Positions 1 through 10,121 of a stretch of 64,000 nucleotides of DNA are shown piece by piece (positions within the stretch are counted from its first letter, which is position 1; the number at the start of each line of letters is the position of its first letter). Below the pieces are notes generated by a model. That model searched no databases and was not told where the DNA came from. It was given only the letters and a program-made list of their open reading frames with translations. This stretch comes from Allium sativum (taxonomy: Eukaryota; Streptophyta; Magnoliopsida; Asparagales; Amaryllidaceae), in assembly GCA_030737875.1 (NCBI GenBank), contig CM060923.1:176493696-176557695 (forward strand). Reading direction: 5' to 3'. A program made the translations under genes and the position numbers.

Positions 1-1883
1 TTATTTGTTAAATCATTGATAATTGATGAAATTAGAGATCGTCCGAGTAAGAAACCGAAAGAAATCATGACTGATTTTCGAAGAGAGTTTAATCTAGAAT
101 TGTCTTACTCGTTTGCTTACCACGGAAGGCGACTGGCTTTAATGGAATTGTATGGTAATGATGCAATGTCGTATAATGATTTGCCTTGGTATTTAGATGC
201 ATTAAAGGCTCACAATCTGGGTTCTTATGTCACCATGAATGTTAATTCTGATACAAATCAGTTTGAGCGAGTGTTTGTTGGTTTAGGTGCTTGTATTCTT
301 GGCTTCAAACATTGTCGGTCTATGATATTTTTAGAAGGTACTCATTTGAAGGGGAGGCCAGGAGTTTTGATGGGTGCAACAGCGAAGAATGGCAACCAAG
401 GTATGATCTATTGTTAAATTGATTTCATGCAGACATACATATGGTATAACTTTAATTCTGTGGTATCAGTTTTCTCTAATATATTTTGTACTGTATCAGT
501 TTAGTATTTTTTTTCAGTATCAGTTTTCTAGTTGTACAGATAATTGGTAGCATTGTTTCTTGCATGAAGGTATCAGTTTATTATCTGTTGTTAGTGGGGT
601 AGCATTTTTGTAACTGTAAACATCATTTTTAAATACACGGTTTGTAGATAGCTTTTTAATATGTACCTAGGTATCAGTTTATGTTACACAGTTTTTAAGT
701 ATCAGTTTTGAGTTTCTGCAGGTATCAGTTTTTGTTAACCATTATTAAATTAGCTTCTTTTGTATGCCTGCAAGGAATCAATTTTATTTGCAATTACAAA
801 TTATTTTCGAGTTCTTATTTCGTAATTTGATTTGCAGGTTTCTTCCCTCTCGCTATGGCCGTAGTTTCAATTGAGAATTTGGACAATTGGACTTGGTTTT
901 TAACTCATTTGAAGGAAATGTTGAAAGAAGATCGTGATTTGGTTTTTATGTCGGATCGACATCTGGGTTTGATTTCTGGTGTTCAAGATGTTTTTCCTAC
1001 AGCATATCATAGCTATTGCTACCTTCACATGGAACAAAATTTACTTTCTGCGGTTAAGTCAAAAAATGCACACATTTCTATTGTGGAATTGTTTAGGACT
1101 AGTTCTCGAGCATCTACTATAAATGAGTTTAATATAGCTCATTCTAAGTTTTTGGAAATTGGTGGTCCTGCAGCAGCTAATTTTTTGAGAGACAAACCAT
1201 TAGATAAATGGGCTGACTTGTTCTTTCGAGGCAAAAGGTATGGTGAGTATAGCTCTAATGTGGCTGAAAGTTTCAACAGTTGGATTTTAGACGAGCGGGC
1301 ATTACCTATTACATCTTGTTTAGATGGAATACGAATAAAAATCATGGAGCAAATGGCTAAACGTAGAGAGGAATCTCGTTTATGGACTACGCTCTTATGT
1401 CCAACTATGGAAAACCGTTTAAAAGAATTGGTTGAAGAAGGATTTAGTTGGGATATATTCAAGTCTTCTGAATACCTTTTTGAAGTGAAATCTCCAATAT
1501 CCCATCGTGTCGATCTTAAAGACTGGACATGCAGCTGCAATCAATGGAAAGTTACGGGTTTTCCATGTGCTCATGCAATTAAATGCATTACTAAAATGAA
1601 ATTAAATGTATATGATTTCATTGAGGATTATTTTACCGTGGTAGCTTATCGATCATCCTACAATAATACAATTAATCCTATACCAACATGTGACAAACCT
1701 GATGTTGATTCGAGTGGTGGTGTAGTAATTAAACCACCCAAGGATAAACGTGGCGCTGGGAGACCTTCATCAAAAAGGAAAGGAGGATTTGCATATTTCA
1801 AAAACAAGCAAAACAAATGTGGAGTGTGCAATGAATACGGGCATAACAAGCGCAACTGTCAAGCTTCTAAGAAAATAAATTGA
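1..1883 (+). CDS. MULE (MuDR-type) transposase, 5' partial, two exons
   Basis: This is a DDE transposase that cuts and joins element ends. Exon 1 is 1-400 (open from the first base) and exon 2 is 838-1883. Joining CAAG|gtatga to tttgcag|GT restores the conserved NQG-FFPLAMAVV segment. Exon 1 has the pre-catalytic MULE region and LEGTHLKG, where families normally have LDGT; the first catalytic Asp is therefore Glu here. Exon 2 has the second Asp in FMSDRHLGL, the C/H motif YCYLHMEQNL, the third acidic residue in NVAESFNSWI, a SWIM zinc finger (CSCNQWKVTGFPCAHAI) and a C-terminal CCHC knuckle (CGVCNEYGHNKRNC) before the stop at 1881-1883. Apart from the D-to-E change the visible part is uninterrupted. 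Family identity is very secure; activity is doubtful. Confidence 0.93.
401..837 (+). repeat. Transposase intron with dispersed TATCAGTTT motifs
   Basis: This 437-bp intron separates the two transposase exons. It starts gtatga and ends tttgcag. It holds about nine variants of ggtatcagtttt, at roughly 464, 494, 515, 570, 671, 697 and 721 among others, always reading in + orientation. The same word recurs in the other noncoding parts of the element. Confidence 0.7.
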
Positions 1884-2224
1884 TTTTAATTTCAATTGTT
1901 TCATGACAACATGTACTTGTATATAACCTTTTCAAAATAAAGACTTGTACACATTTGCAAATTAATGTTTGATGCATTGAAATTGTGCAAAATATTCTAT
2001 ATTTTTAATACGAATTATTCCAAGCTTATTCACTTCCTGTTTTATTTTTTAGATTGTTCTTTTGCTGATTTGATGCGACATAATGCTCTTGTGATAAATT
2101 AAATTACAATCGTAAACTGAATATTAGTTTTACTATCTTGCATGTATCGATTTAATGTGTTATTCTTTCTGTTTCAACCATTGGTTATCAGTTAAATGTC
2201 TATGTACGTATCTCTTTTGTTTTA
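1884..2224. other. Transposase 3' flank, AT-rich
   Basis: AT-rich sequence following the transposase stop codon. I see no further coding potential. It presumably contains the 3' UTR, and the stretch near 1935 (caaaataaagac) could act as a polyadenylation signal. Confidence 0.4.
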
Positions 2225-2565
2225 CTTGCATGTTTATAATTTGTAGGTTTCAGTTTTGTAAGCTTGTAGGTGTCAACTTGAAGTTTTTTTCCTATTACTA
2301 GTTCAAGGTATCATTTTTTGATTTTTGTAGGTAGCAGATTTTTTTACAGATTTAATTTTATATTCTGAATATCAGTTTTTACTCATTATAGGTATCAGTT
2401 TTTTATACACATATAACTTCAGATTCTGGGTATCAGATTTTAGACATTGTAGATATCAGTTTTTCCCCCCAGATTTTAGATATCATTTTTATATTGCTGT
2501 AGATTTTAGATATCAGTTTTTCCCCCCAGATTTTAGATATCATTTTTATATAACATCATGCATGA
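2225..2565 (+). repeat. Cluster of TATCAG/TATCATTTTT motifs with a local duplication
   Basis: About ten variants of (g)gtatcagtttt lie here. The segment agattttagatatcattttt plus its cccccc-containing neighbour is repeated twice between about 2450 and 2555. No coding potential. Confidence 0.6.
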
Positions 2566-2617
2566 TTGGCAATGAATTCACAGACAATTAGTGCTTGTGT
2601 TTTATCCATGTTCTCCT

Positions 2618-2710
2618 TTTCAAAACAAGCAGCAAAGTTGTAGAACGTGGAACCAATATGGACATAACAAATGCAACTGTCAAGCTTCCAATAAAACTTA
2701 TACTTGTTGA
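2618..2710 (+). pseudogene. Duplicated, decayed 3' end of the transposase gene (zinc-knuckle region)
   Basis: The stretch that includes aatatggacataacaaatgc and aactgtcaagcttcc is a degraded copy of 1798-1885, the CCHC knuckle and stop region of the transposase. It lies about 0.8 kb downstream in the same orientation. The first cysteine codons have changed and no reading frame is kept. It is best read as a local duplication inside the element. Confidence 0.7.
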
Positions 2711-3002
2711 ATACTATTTTTTTAGTGTTTTTTCCTTTCTAATAATAAAGTTGTACAATTTACTTCAATTGTGATTAAAGCATTTGTATGTGCTAGATAC
2801 TCCCAAATTTTTAATAAAAATTCTTTATTCTGTGTTGTTTTATAATTAAAATTATTACATTTAAATGTTTATATGGTGTTGCTTGTTGTTATTATTATTG
2901 ATATGCTATTTGAATATTGCGTATTATTTTAAAACTCAAATTATTGTTGTTATTATTATTGATATGGTTATCAGCAATACAAGTGGCGCTTTGGCTCAAA
3001 TT

Positions 3003-3230
3003 TTAGCTTTTTCTATATTTTGGTGATTCACCTGCCTTGCATGGTGATCTCAATCTTGTGGCACTTGTGTATATGGTAGTTATCACTTGATCTCGATCTT
3101 GATCTTTTGAATGGGATATAGTGGAAATGGTGAAGCTTACGAGCTCTCGAATTGCTATTTCATCCTGGTTATCCTCCATCAGACTTTGGCTTTCTCCTGT
3201 TTCTTGGCCACAATTGTTGTTAATACTCAT
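3003..3230 (-). CDS. Small open reading frame of unknown function
   Basis: A 75-codon frame on - lies between the two MULE genes. It is rich in Ser, Glu, Asp and Gln and begins MSINNNCGQETGE. I recognise no domain, signal peptide or membrane segment. Nearby sequence is AT-rich and repeat-laden, while this stretch has a more mixed composition, which is the only reason to list it. It could be a chance frame or a lost exon. Confidence 0.2.
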   Translation of the reverse strand: MSINNNCGQETGESQSLMEDNQDEIAIRELVSFTISTISHSKDQDRDQVITTIYTSATRLRSPCKAGESPKYRKS

Positions 3231-3339
3231 GGTTGTGTATCGTTATACTGATTTATTTTTTTGTAGTCTTAGCAAATGGGTATAAATTATTTTACTTCTG
3301 GCTATCAGTCATGCGTTATTTTTCATGTTCACAGTTTTT

Positions 3340-3850
3340 AGGCATCAATTTACCTTTGTTTTAGGTATCAGTTTTTTTCCTGCATAATGTAACAGTTTTT
3401 AGGTATCATTTTACCTTTGTTTTCGGTATCAGTTTTTTCCCTGCATAATGTACCATTTTTTAGGTATCAGTTTACCTTTGTTTTAGGTATCAGTTTTTTT
3501 CCTGCATAATGTAACAGTTTTTAGGTATCATTTTACCTTTGTTTTCGGTATCAGTTTTTTCCCTGCATAATGTACCAGTTTTTAGGTATCAATTTACCTT
3601 TGTTTTAGGTATCAATTTTTTTCCTGCATAATGTAACAGTTTTTAGGTATCATTTGACCTTTGTTTTCGGTATCAGTTTTTTTCCTGCATAATGTAACAG
3701 TTTTTAAGTATCAGTATAGGTGTGTTTTAAATATCATTTTCCTTCTGCAAGTTATTACCAGTATTTAAGTATGAATGTACCAAGCATATAGGTATCATTT
3801 TTTTTTACTGAAGTAACTAACATTATTTAAGTATCAATGTACCATGCAAT
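3340..3850 (+). repeat. Minisatellite with ~60-bp units alternating as a ~119-bp dimer
   Basis: Six units share cctgcataatgta at about 3379, 3440, 3499, 3559, 3618 and 3678. Two unit types alternate: A has gttttaggtatcag with cataatgtaacag, and B has gttttcggtatcag with cataatgtacc. The array decays toward 3850. The units contain the dispersed ggtatcag word seen across the element. It lies just beyond the 3' end of the protease gene. Confidence 0.85.
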
Positions 3851-4225
3851 TACGTATCAGTCTTTTTCACGCATTCCATAAGTTTCATTTGTACTACATC
3901 TTCTGTAATCGATTTATTTCTTCGGTATATAACTATCAATTCTGTACCATTACATATAATTACAGACATACATATATTCCATTTTTCATTAAGCAAAACA
4001 TTCAATATCGAAACGCAGAATGTGTAAAAATATTTACAAAAAAAACTGAAATACAAACATTGTTTCCAAACATTCATATAACCAACATTTCATTGCGCAA
4101 TTCAGTCAATATTCAAACGCAGAACGTGTAAAATTGTTTACAGATAAAACTGAAATACAAAGCATGGTTTCAAAACATGATTTAACTACATTTCAGAACT
4201 ATTATTCATTTAGGCATCATTTCAG

Positions 4226-5466
4226 TCACTTGCTTGAACTTTTGCTTAATCCTGTGATGAATTGAACTAAATTCCAGCAACTTGTATGATTTGCGATTAT
4301 TTCGTACACAATTTTTGCTCTGATACAATCAACATCATTTTGTTCCACTTTCAAAGGTACTTCAGCTCTGTTGTGTGAAGCCATAAATATCATGATGAAT
4401 ATACCGCAGTCAATTCTGCATTAATAAAATATATACACAGTTAGCAAACTACGTTAATACCCAATTCTTTATCATACAAATGAAACATATTTATATTTAC
4501 GATTTTTGTTGTGCACAGGCAGGTTGACGAATTTCTGTCGTTTGAACCTTCATATCTTGAATACTGTTTTCTATCCATACTTGTTGCAGAATCGCTTCAA
4601 CTTTGTTTTTCTGCAATTATTCATCAATTAGTAACACTGTATAAAATAGTAAGCCTTGATAATATATTGCTTTACCAGTTTATAGCAATTTTTCAAGTGT
4701 AGATTATTTCTTTCAGTTGAATTTCTTGGCCTCATAGAATCAAAATGCAACTGTTGCATGTTTGGATATAGCAATATTAGTAGTGTCCAGTGGCATTCAC
4801 CATGAATAGGGAAGTATATGGCTTCTGTATATTTGTTCAGAGCGCATTCTTTCAAGAACGGTATAACCAAATGTGTTATAATTCCATTTCTTTCTTCAAT
4901 AATTCCTTTCTGTGCAAATTATACTTATGTAAGTATTAAATATGTAAATTACTCATGACAATATATAATATTTGTTTATTGAATTTGTACCTACAGTCAT
5001 TATCGTCGACATTGCATAGTTATATGGAACTAAGGCACATTTGATGCTAAACCAGTCGATAACCTGATTTATGCATGAAAACAAGAAATTACACAGATTA
5101 TTAAGATATGTTAAGCTTTTGCTATATACCATTTTCATGTCATACTGTAATGTAAGGTATCATTTTCACATAACATATGGTATCATCTTTATTACAGCAA
5201 GTGTTAAGTAGTAGATTTGCTTCGCAATATCCGCTTCTCGGCTTTGCATATATCTATGTATCAATTCTTTAAAAACTATACTTACCCAATTACTATTGCA
5301 TTTTTTGAAAATCAGTTTGTTATGAACAATGATATCATATTTACAATAGATTTTAAATGTGTTTACCTGCCCATCTGTAATCGTTCCTCTCAACAAATCC
5401 ACCATCATATCCTTTGTGATAATACATCCTCCTCTAGACACATCGTTATCTTGCCAGGCAATGGAA
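4226..5466 (-). CDS. Ulp1/SENP-type cysteine protease (peptidase C48), catalytic exons
   Basis: This is the 3' part of the minus-strand gene and holds the protease fold that in Ulp1 enzymes cleaves SUMO precursors or conjugates. Exons read as 5466-5367, one unresolved exon ending at 5196, 5063-4995, 4909-4676, 4610-4501 and 4415-4226. Except for the unresolved exon they join in phase with GT-AG borders. The catalytic His is in GECHWTLLILL, the Asp in LHFDSM, and the Gln and nucleophile Cys in CAQQKS-IDCGIF, the last formed only after splicing 4501 to 4415. The stop is at 4226-4228. Domain identity is secure because all four landmark residues lie in order with the right local context. The start of the exon near 5290 is unsettled, so full integrity is not proven. 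Confidence 0.85.
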
Positions 5467-5552
5467 CTGTTTATTTAAAAAATAATGAGATTAAATATTA
5501 AATTTATTTTAATAGTATACACTGCAAAATAAAAATAAAAAAATATTCTTAC

Positions 5553-6650
5553 TTTTGTTCAGCTATTGCCATCGAAAAAAAATTCCTCACTGCTATTGCT
5601 TCTCCTTCATTAAGATGACTAGTCACACTTTTGCAATTTGCCAAATGTAGGTCTTTCCAAGTAGGTTCTTCAACTTGAATTGGATTTAAATCATCTATAA
5701 TATCATCTAGTTTCTCTTCGTCTTTTTTTTCTTCTTTTTCCTCCTTTTTTGCTTCATCTTTTGGATCCAATGATACACGTTTTTCTTCATCTTTTCCTGC
5801 ATCAGATTTTTCCTTCGTCTCCATTTTTGATTTCTTTGATTTTTTTTTTCGCTAGATTAGAATACTCAAAATCAACATGCCTTTTCTGATTTCTTCTCTT
5901 TTCCTTTAGTCTTTTAACTAACGATGATTTTTTGGGAGTTGATAGTTTCTTCCCTAACTTTTTAATCCTTCTTTGAGATGCTTTCTTTTCTGTGCCGTGA
6001 TCGGTTACTACTTCCGAAAATGCTTGCGTAAGACCCAATTTAAAGTTAGGAGGAACAATGTTTTCTAAAGTTTTTTTCTCCATCCTTTCTTTACTTCTGT
6101 CTACGGCAACTTCAGTATCAGTTGATTTCATTTCATTTTCTTTTATATCGCGCTTGCCTTTCTTCATAGATGACATTTTTTCTTCAACTGCATTTTCAGT
6201 TTGTTTTTCGCCCTCTTCAAATTCAACATTCATATCGTTATTCTCATTCAAGATTTTATTTTCTTTTCCAGATTCAAGTATGACTGGTGAATTATGTAAA
6301 GTTCCTTCTACATCTGCTCTACCAATTGTTTTATCATTTCGAGATTCCTTTTGTTTTTCTTCTAGCTGCTGCTTTAGTTTTAGAACCTGATCTTCGGCTT
6401 CTCTTCTCAACTTTCTTTCTTTCTTTAAATCTTGTTTTAAATCTTTAACAGTGTCTTCAAGCTCTTTAATATAGCAGTTATAAATTTTGGTAGCCACGTC
6501 CCTTTCAAATTTTCCTTCTTGCTCTTCCATCCCACCACGTTTTCTTTTTTTAATAGCTGTTGCTTTTCCTTTAGTTGATATTTTTGATAATTCTTGAAAT
6601 GTCTCTAGTAGCTTAGCTTCATGCGGCTCAATTTTTGTAATCTCCTTCAT
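5553..6650 (-). CDS. Ulp1-like protein, charged coiled-coil middle exon, with an apparent frameshift
   Basis: This long exon encodes a Lys/Glu-rich linker. The first part (from about 6650) has a strong coiled-coil region (for example KELEDTVKDLKQDLKKERKL) followed by basic, nuclear-localisation-like stretches (IKKRKR, LKEKRRNQKR). Near 5845, at a run of ten A on the coding strand, the frame must shift by one base to continue into the acidic second part (EEKEEKKDEEKLDD) that ends EAIAVRNFFSMAIAEQ. The donor at 5553 joins 5466 in phase. The proposed acceptor before 6650 (atatccag) fits phase 0 with the preceding exon, but another one upstream is possible. The frameshift may be real decay or a homopolymer sequencing error. 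Confidence 0.65.
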
Positions 6651-6759
6651 CTGGATATTTTTGAACATAGACCATTTCGTCATCATAAAATAAATTTCCA
6701 CATATTCAAGTGCTATAAATAATGCGTACATTTTTAAGTATAATTTTCAGTACTAAATA

Positions 6760-7050
6760 GGTATCAGAGATTTGTAGTCAGTTTCTAGGTATCAATTTTA
6801 ATTTTTTAAGATAGTAGTTTTTTTATAATATTTACAGAAGTATCATTTTTCTCATTTTTACAGTATCTGTTTTCAATATTTCATCTTCTAATTTTAAGGA
6901 AGTAATTGCTGAATATCAGTTTAAATATTTTCTGCATATCACTTTCAATATGATCATTACTTCATTGTGCTTACATAAATTTTTTGACTTCTACAAGGTA
7001 TCAAATTTTAATTACATTGATTCACAATGCAATGAATCAGACAATCATGT
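6760..7050 (+). repeat. Protease-gene intron with TATCA motifs
   Basis: Intron sequence between 7064 and 6650 of the protease gene. It carries several gtatca(g/a)tttt variants on the + strand, as does the transposase intron. No coding potential. Confidence 0.5.
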
Positions 7051-7063
7051 TATAAAAATATAC

Positions 7064-8069
7064 CTCCCCTTTTTTTAGTTCACGCAAGAAATTATCTTTC
7101 ACAATGTTCTTCAGGTCCTTCAAATTCCATCTTGCAAATCTTGGTAGTTTATTGCTGAAGTTTCTCCTTTGCTTTACTACACCGATCTTCTCGCAAAAGA
7201 CATACTGCATATAGCGAGGTTAAAAAATTTAAAACACATCACAACACAATATAATGTTACGCTTAAAAATAAGTTTACTTTGAAAAAAAAAATCTTACCA
7301 ATGGAAGCATTGAGCATCCGGACATGTTTCTTGGGTTGTGCATGAATTTTTTAGCATTTTTCGAAAAATTAGACTGAATTGTTTTTGGCCACGACACATA
7401 ATTCATCTTATCAATATCCAATATAAATGGAATAAATCCCCATCTAAGCTTCTGTTGGTTGTTCGGAAAAAAGAATGTGACCAGAATATCCATGATTAAT
7501 AGCAACGGTAAATCTTCTTCAAGATCCTTCTTTTTCTTCACAGTTTCTTCTTTTATTCTTGCTTCGATTAAATTTCTGTTTATAATTGGTTCTGATTTAA
7601 AGTTCCTTAAAATAAAATCTTTGCACTCCGATGGGATTGTTCTATTTGTCATCTTCGTAGTTTTTACTATATTGCTTCCTTCCACTGGCATGTAAAATAG
7701 TAAGCTGACATCTTTTTCTGTTATTTTCATTTGTTCTTCGCCAAATACAAACATATCTTCCTGTGGTGAGTAACACGAATAAATTTCATCCAAATTTTCC
7801 TGATGTTTCTTGCTCTCTTTCAACAGAATTTTATCCTCGTAAAAAACATTAAAAAACTCGTAGAAAGGAGTGTGTTTCAACAAATCAAGTTGCCTTTTGT
7901 TCAAAGCTTTTTTCTCTTTTACCAACTTTATGATTTTGAATGTAGCTTGCAGATTGCATCGATACGCTGTTCCTTTTTTTGTTTTCTCATCTCCAATAAT
8001 TTTTTTCATTTTCTCTTCAGTTGCAGCTAGCGCACCATGTTTCGGCATCGGATTAACAAAATCATCATC
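7064..8069 (-). CDS. Ulp1-like protein, N-terminal domain exons
   Basis: Two exons, 8069-7299 and 7204-7064, join in phase 0 through GT-AG introns. The encoded segment includes RCNLQATFKIIKLVKEKK, EDMFVFGEEQMKITEKDVSLL and LRWGFIPFILDIDKMNYVSW. This position, ahead of a coiled coil and a C-terminal C48 domain, is where plant transposon Ulp1 proteins carry a conserved N-terminal domain of unknown function (DUF1985-like in some). I infer that relationship from layout and general look, not from a motif that settles it. No stop interrupts the two exons. Confidence 0.65.
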
Positions 8070-8159
8070 CTGTTTATTGTTGGAAAAAAAAAATTGAAAC
8101 TTAAGTGCACACATATACAACCATCACATTAGCTTACACTGATTATCACACTTGAACTA

Positions 8160-8620
8160 TTTTTTCCAACTACTAAATGTATCTGAATTGAAAACATTCA
8201 TTGAATAGATATCAGTTTTTAATAAACTTCAGTATCAATTTCTAGTTTTTTATACCTTTATACGGTTTCCCGGTATGAAATTTTTATTTTACATAGGTAT
8301 CAATATTCAATTTTAATACTGTACTACTGAAATTATATCAGTTTTCTAGCATATATTAGATCATATAATTTTCCTACATTACAATACACATTACGCAACA
8401 TATACAATCACCATATCAGTTTTTTAATAATTGCAGTATCAGTTTTTTAACAACTGCAGTATCAGTTTCTATTTTTTAATTTTTTAATTTTTTTAACAGT
8501 TTGTAGGTATCAATTATTAATTTGTCTAGGTATCACTAATTGTTTTTCAATATCATTTTCCTGAACAGATATCAGTTTTCTTTATAAAAGGATACCAGTT
8601 CTAACTTTTTGCTAAACAAA
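8160..8620 (+). repeat. Protease-gene intron rich in TATCAGTTTT motifs
   Basis: At least ten variants of tatcagtttt or tatcaatttt occur here, including a run of three in about 60 bp at 8403-8470 (tatcagttttttaa with tgcag between). They keep the + orientation although the host gene is on -, so they are a feature of the element rather than of one transcript. Confidence 0.65.
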
Positions 8621-8848
8621 TATACAAGTATTTTTTCTTTCAGAAATACAACAATCTACACTATCACTTAAATAAAACAACTTCCATACTACAATTGTAC
8701 TACTAGTATTCAGCTATTTCATACACTCAGAAAATATGTTTGCATACTTTAGATGTTTCGTACATTGAATTTTACTTAAGTTTACTTCATTTTTTGTGAA
8801 ACACTGTTATAGTCATATTGCAACACAATATGGTTAAAGTTATCTCAC

Positions 8849-9554
8849 CGAATTCTCTTCCACAGCTTCAACTACTTGAGCTTCATTTGCTTTACTTTTT
8901 TTTCTCACTATTCCCTGTCAAATCAGAACATAATTTGTTAAAAAATTGAATAAAACAGTATCAGTTTTCAATATTTACAGTATTATTTACCTTTTTCTGG
9001 TCTTTATTCATCTTCATGTTTTTTACTCCCGCAATTCTTCTTGGATCATTTAACTTCTTCGACCTGGTTTCTCTACCTACAACTGTAGGAACTATAACCA
9101 CTGGGATTTCTTTAGCTTTTTGATCACCGGTATTTTCAGATTGCTTCTCAGTTGCTTTAATTTCCTCGTTTTTTCCAAACACAGTATCAGTTTCTTTTTC
9201 AAGATCATTTACTTCTTCTTTTTCAGCAGACTTTGACTGAGCTTCTCTAGTAGCCCCTGTTTCTTCTTCGTTTTTGCTACCAGAAGTATCATTTCTAGTT
9301 GTTTCTTCCCTATTTTCCTCATTACTAACACTAGTAGTATCATTTCTTCCTTTCGCTTGTCTTTCTTCAATTTCTGGAAGATCATTTAGGGTTTCTACAG
9401 TGCGCTGTAAATTTGATGCGCAATCAAGTAGGTTTTTGCTTGAATGGGGTGATTGCTGCTGATTTAGATCAATAGCGGGTTGGTTTGTACGATTTTCAGC
9501 GGAAATTTCATTATCGACATTGCAAATTGAGGGCGACGATGGATCAGGCGCCAT
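8849..9554 (-). CDS. Ulp1-like protein, first two exons
   Basis: The likely start is the ATG at 9554 (MAPDPSSPSICNVDNE). An in-frame ATG at 9623 would add 23 residues. Exon 1 runs to 8991 (CAGAAAAAG|gtaaat) and exon 2 is 8914-8849, giving a phase-0 join to 8069. The product here is a low-complexity, Glu/Asn/Thr/Lys-rich, probably disordered leader that ends in a basic KKSK stretch. It has no recognisable domain; its assignment rests on clean splice phases into the domain downstream. The promoter would lie between 9560 and the element end at 9755. Confidence 0.6.
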
Positions 9555-9639
9555 TATTTTAGGGTTCGGCCAATTTCTACTGAACTGAGGAATGAGTTTT
9601 TTGCGTGAATGGAAAACAAGCAAAACAAAATGAAAACGA

Positions 9640-9764
9640 GGGGAGAGAAGTTTATTATTGGGCTGGGCTCTTATTTGTCCTTTTCAATAAAATATGAGTG
9701 TGTTGTCCTTTTGAATAAAATTTTAACTTTGTTTGTCCTTGTAAAAAAATTTCCCTTATTTATT
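9640..9764. repeat. Candidate MULE right terminal region and 9-bp target duplication
   Basis: The last 115 bp carry three related segments, tgtccttttcaataaaat (about 9676), tgtccttttgaataaaat (about 9704) and tgtccttgtaaaaaaattt (about 9733), then ccc at 9753-9755. Read on - the end is gggaaatttttttacaagg, a plausible TIR. The next nine bases, ttatttatt, would be the target-site duplication. The matching left end lies outside the window. Confidence 0.5.
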
Positions 9765-10121
9765 AAAATGGTCAATATGACCGAACCCGTTTCATATAAG
9801 AGTTAACCCATTTCAACAATCACTCATAGCAGCACTAGAAATGAGCAAAAGAGATCATTTCTGTTGGTCTAATAATGAAACAGAGCATTTTGTATGAAAA
9901 GAAACACACAAAAAAACGATGTGCGATGCTAGAGAAACAGGACTGAAAAATTGAAATTCAATTCAACCACATTTGACTAAGAAAGCCATTTATTGTATAC
10001 ACGTACATAACATCTATACATAAATTTTGGTTGTAAGTTAATCTAGAGCGTATTTTGTACAAAATCATACATATGCTAACAAACCGAAAATAGGAAAGAA
10101 AAAAAAAATGAAACCGATCAT
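9765..10121. other. Intergenic sequence, nothing recognised
   Basis: About 350 bp between the MULE end and the elongase-like pseudogene. The part nearest 10121 would be the 3' flank of that minus-strand gene. I see no RNA gene or repeat. Confidence 0.4.

Larger units (their letters stand above)
1..9755 (+). mobile_element. Mutator-like element (MULE), right part, with transposase and Ulp1-protease genes
   Basis: The two recognisable genes between the left edge and 9755 converge: a MULE transposase on + (1-1883) and a Ulp1-type protease gene on - (9554-4226). Plant MULEs that carry a Ulp1-like gene are known (the Kaonashi group), and maize MuDR also has two convergent genes, so the layout fits one two-gene element. 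At 9755 the sequence ends in ...aaaaaaatttccc; read inward on - this is GGG followed by AT-rich sequence, a common MULE terminus. Nine AT-rich bases follow (ttatttatt, 9756-9764) as a candidate target-site duplication. The left terminus lies outside the window, so TIR identity and TSD cannot be confirmed. The noncoding parts share a TATCAGTTTTT-like motif, which supports a single element. Confidence 0.75.

Noticed and set aside
3340..3850. Regular repeats resembling a CRISPR array
   Set aside because: Plant context, units touch each other without unique spacers, and unit types alternate. It is a minisatellite.
6058..6390. 110-codon plus frame rich in Ser and Phe
   Set aside because: Antisense shadow of the Lys/Glu-rich coiled-coil exon.
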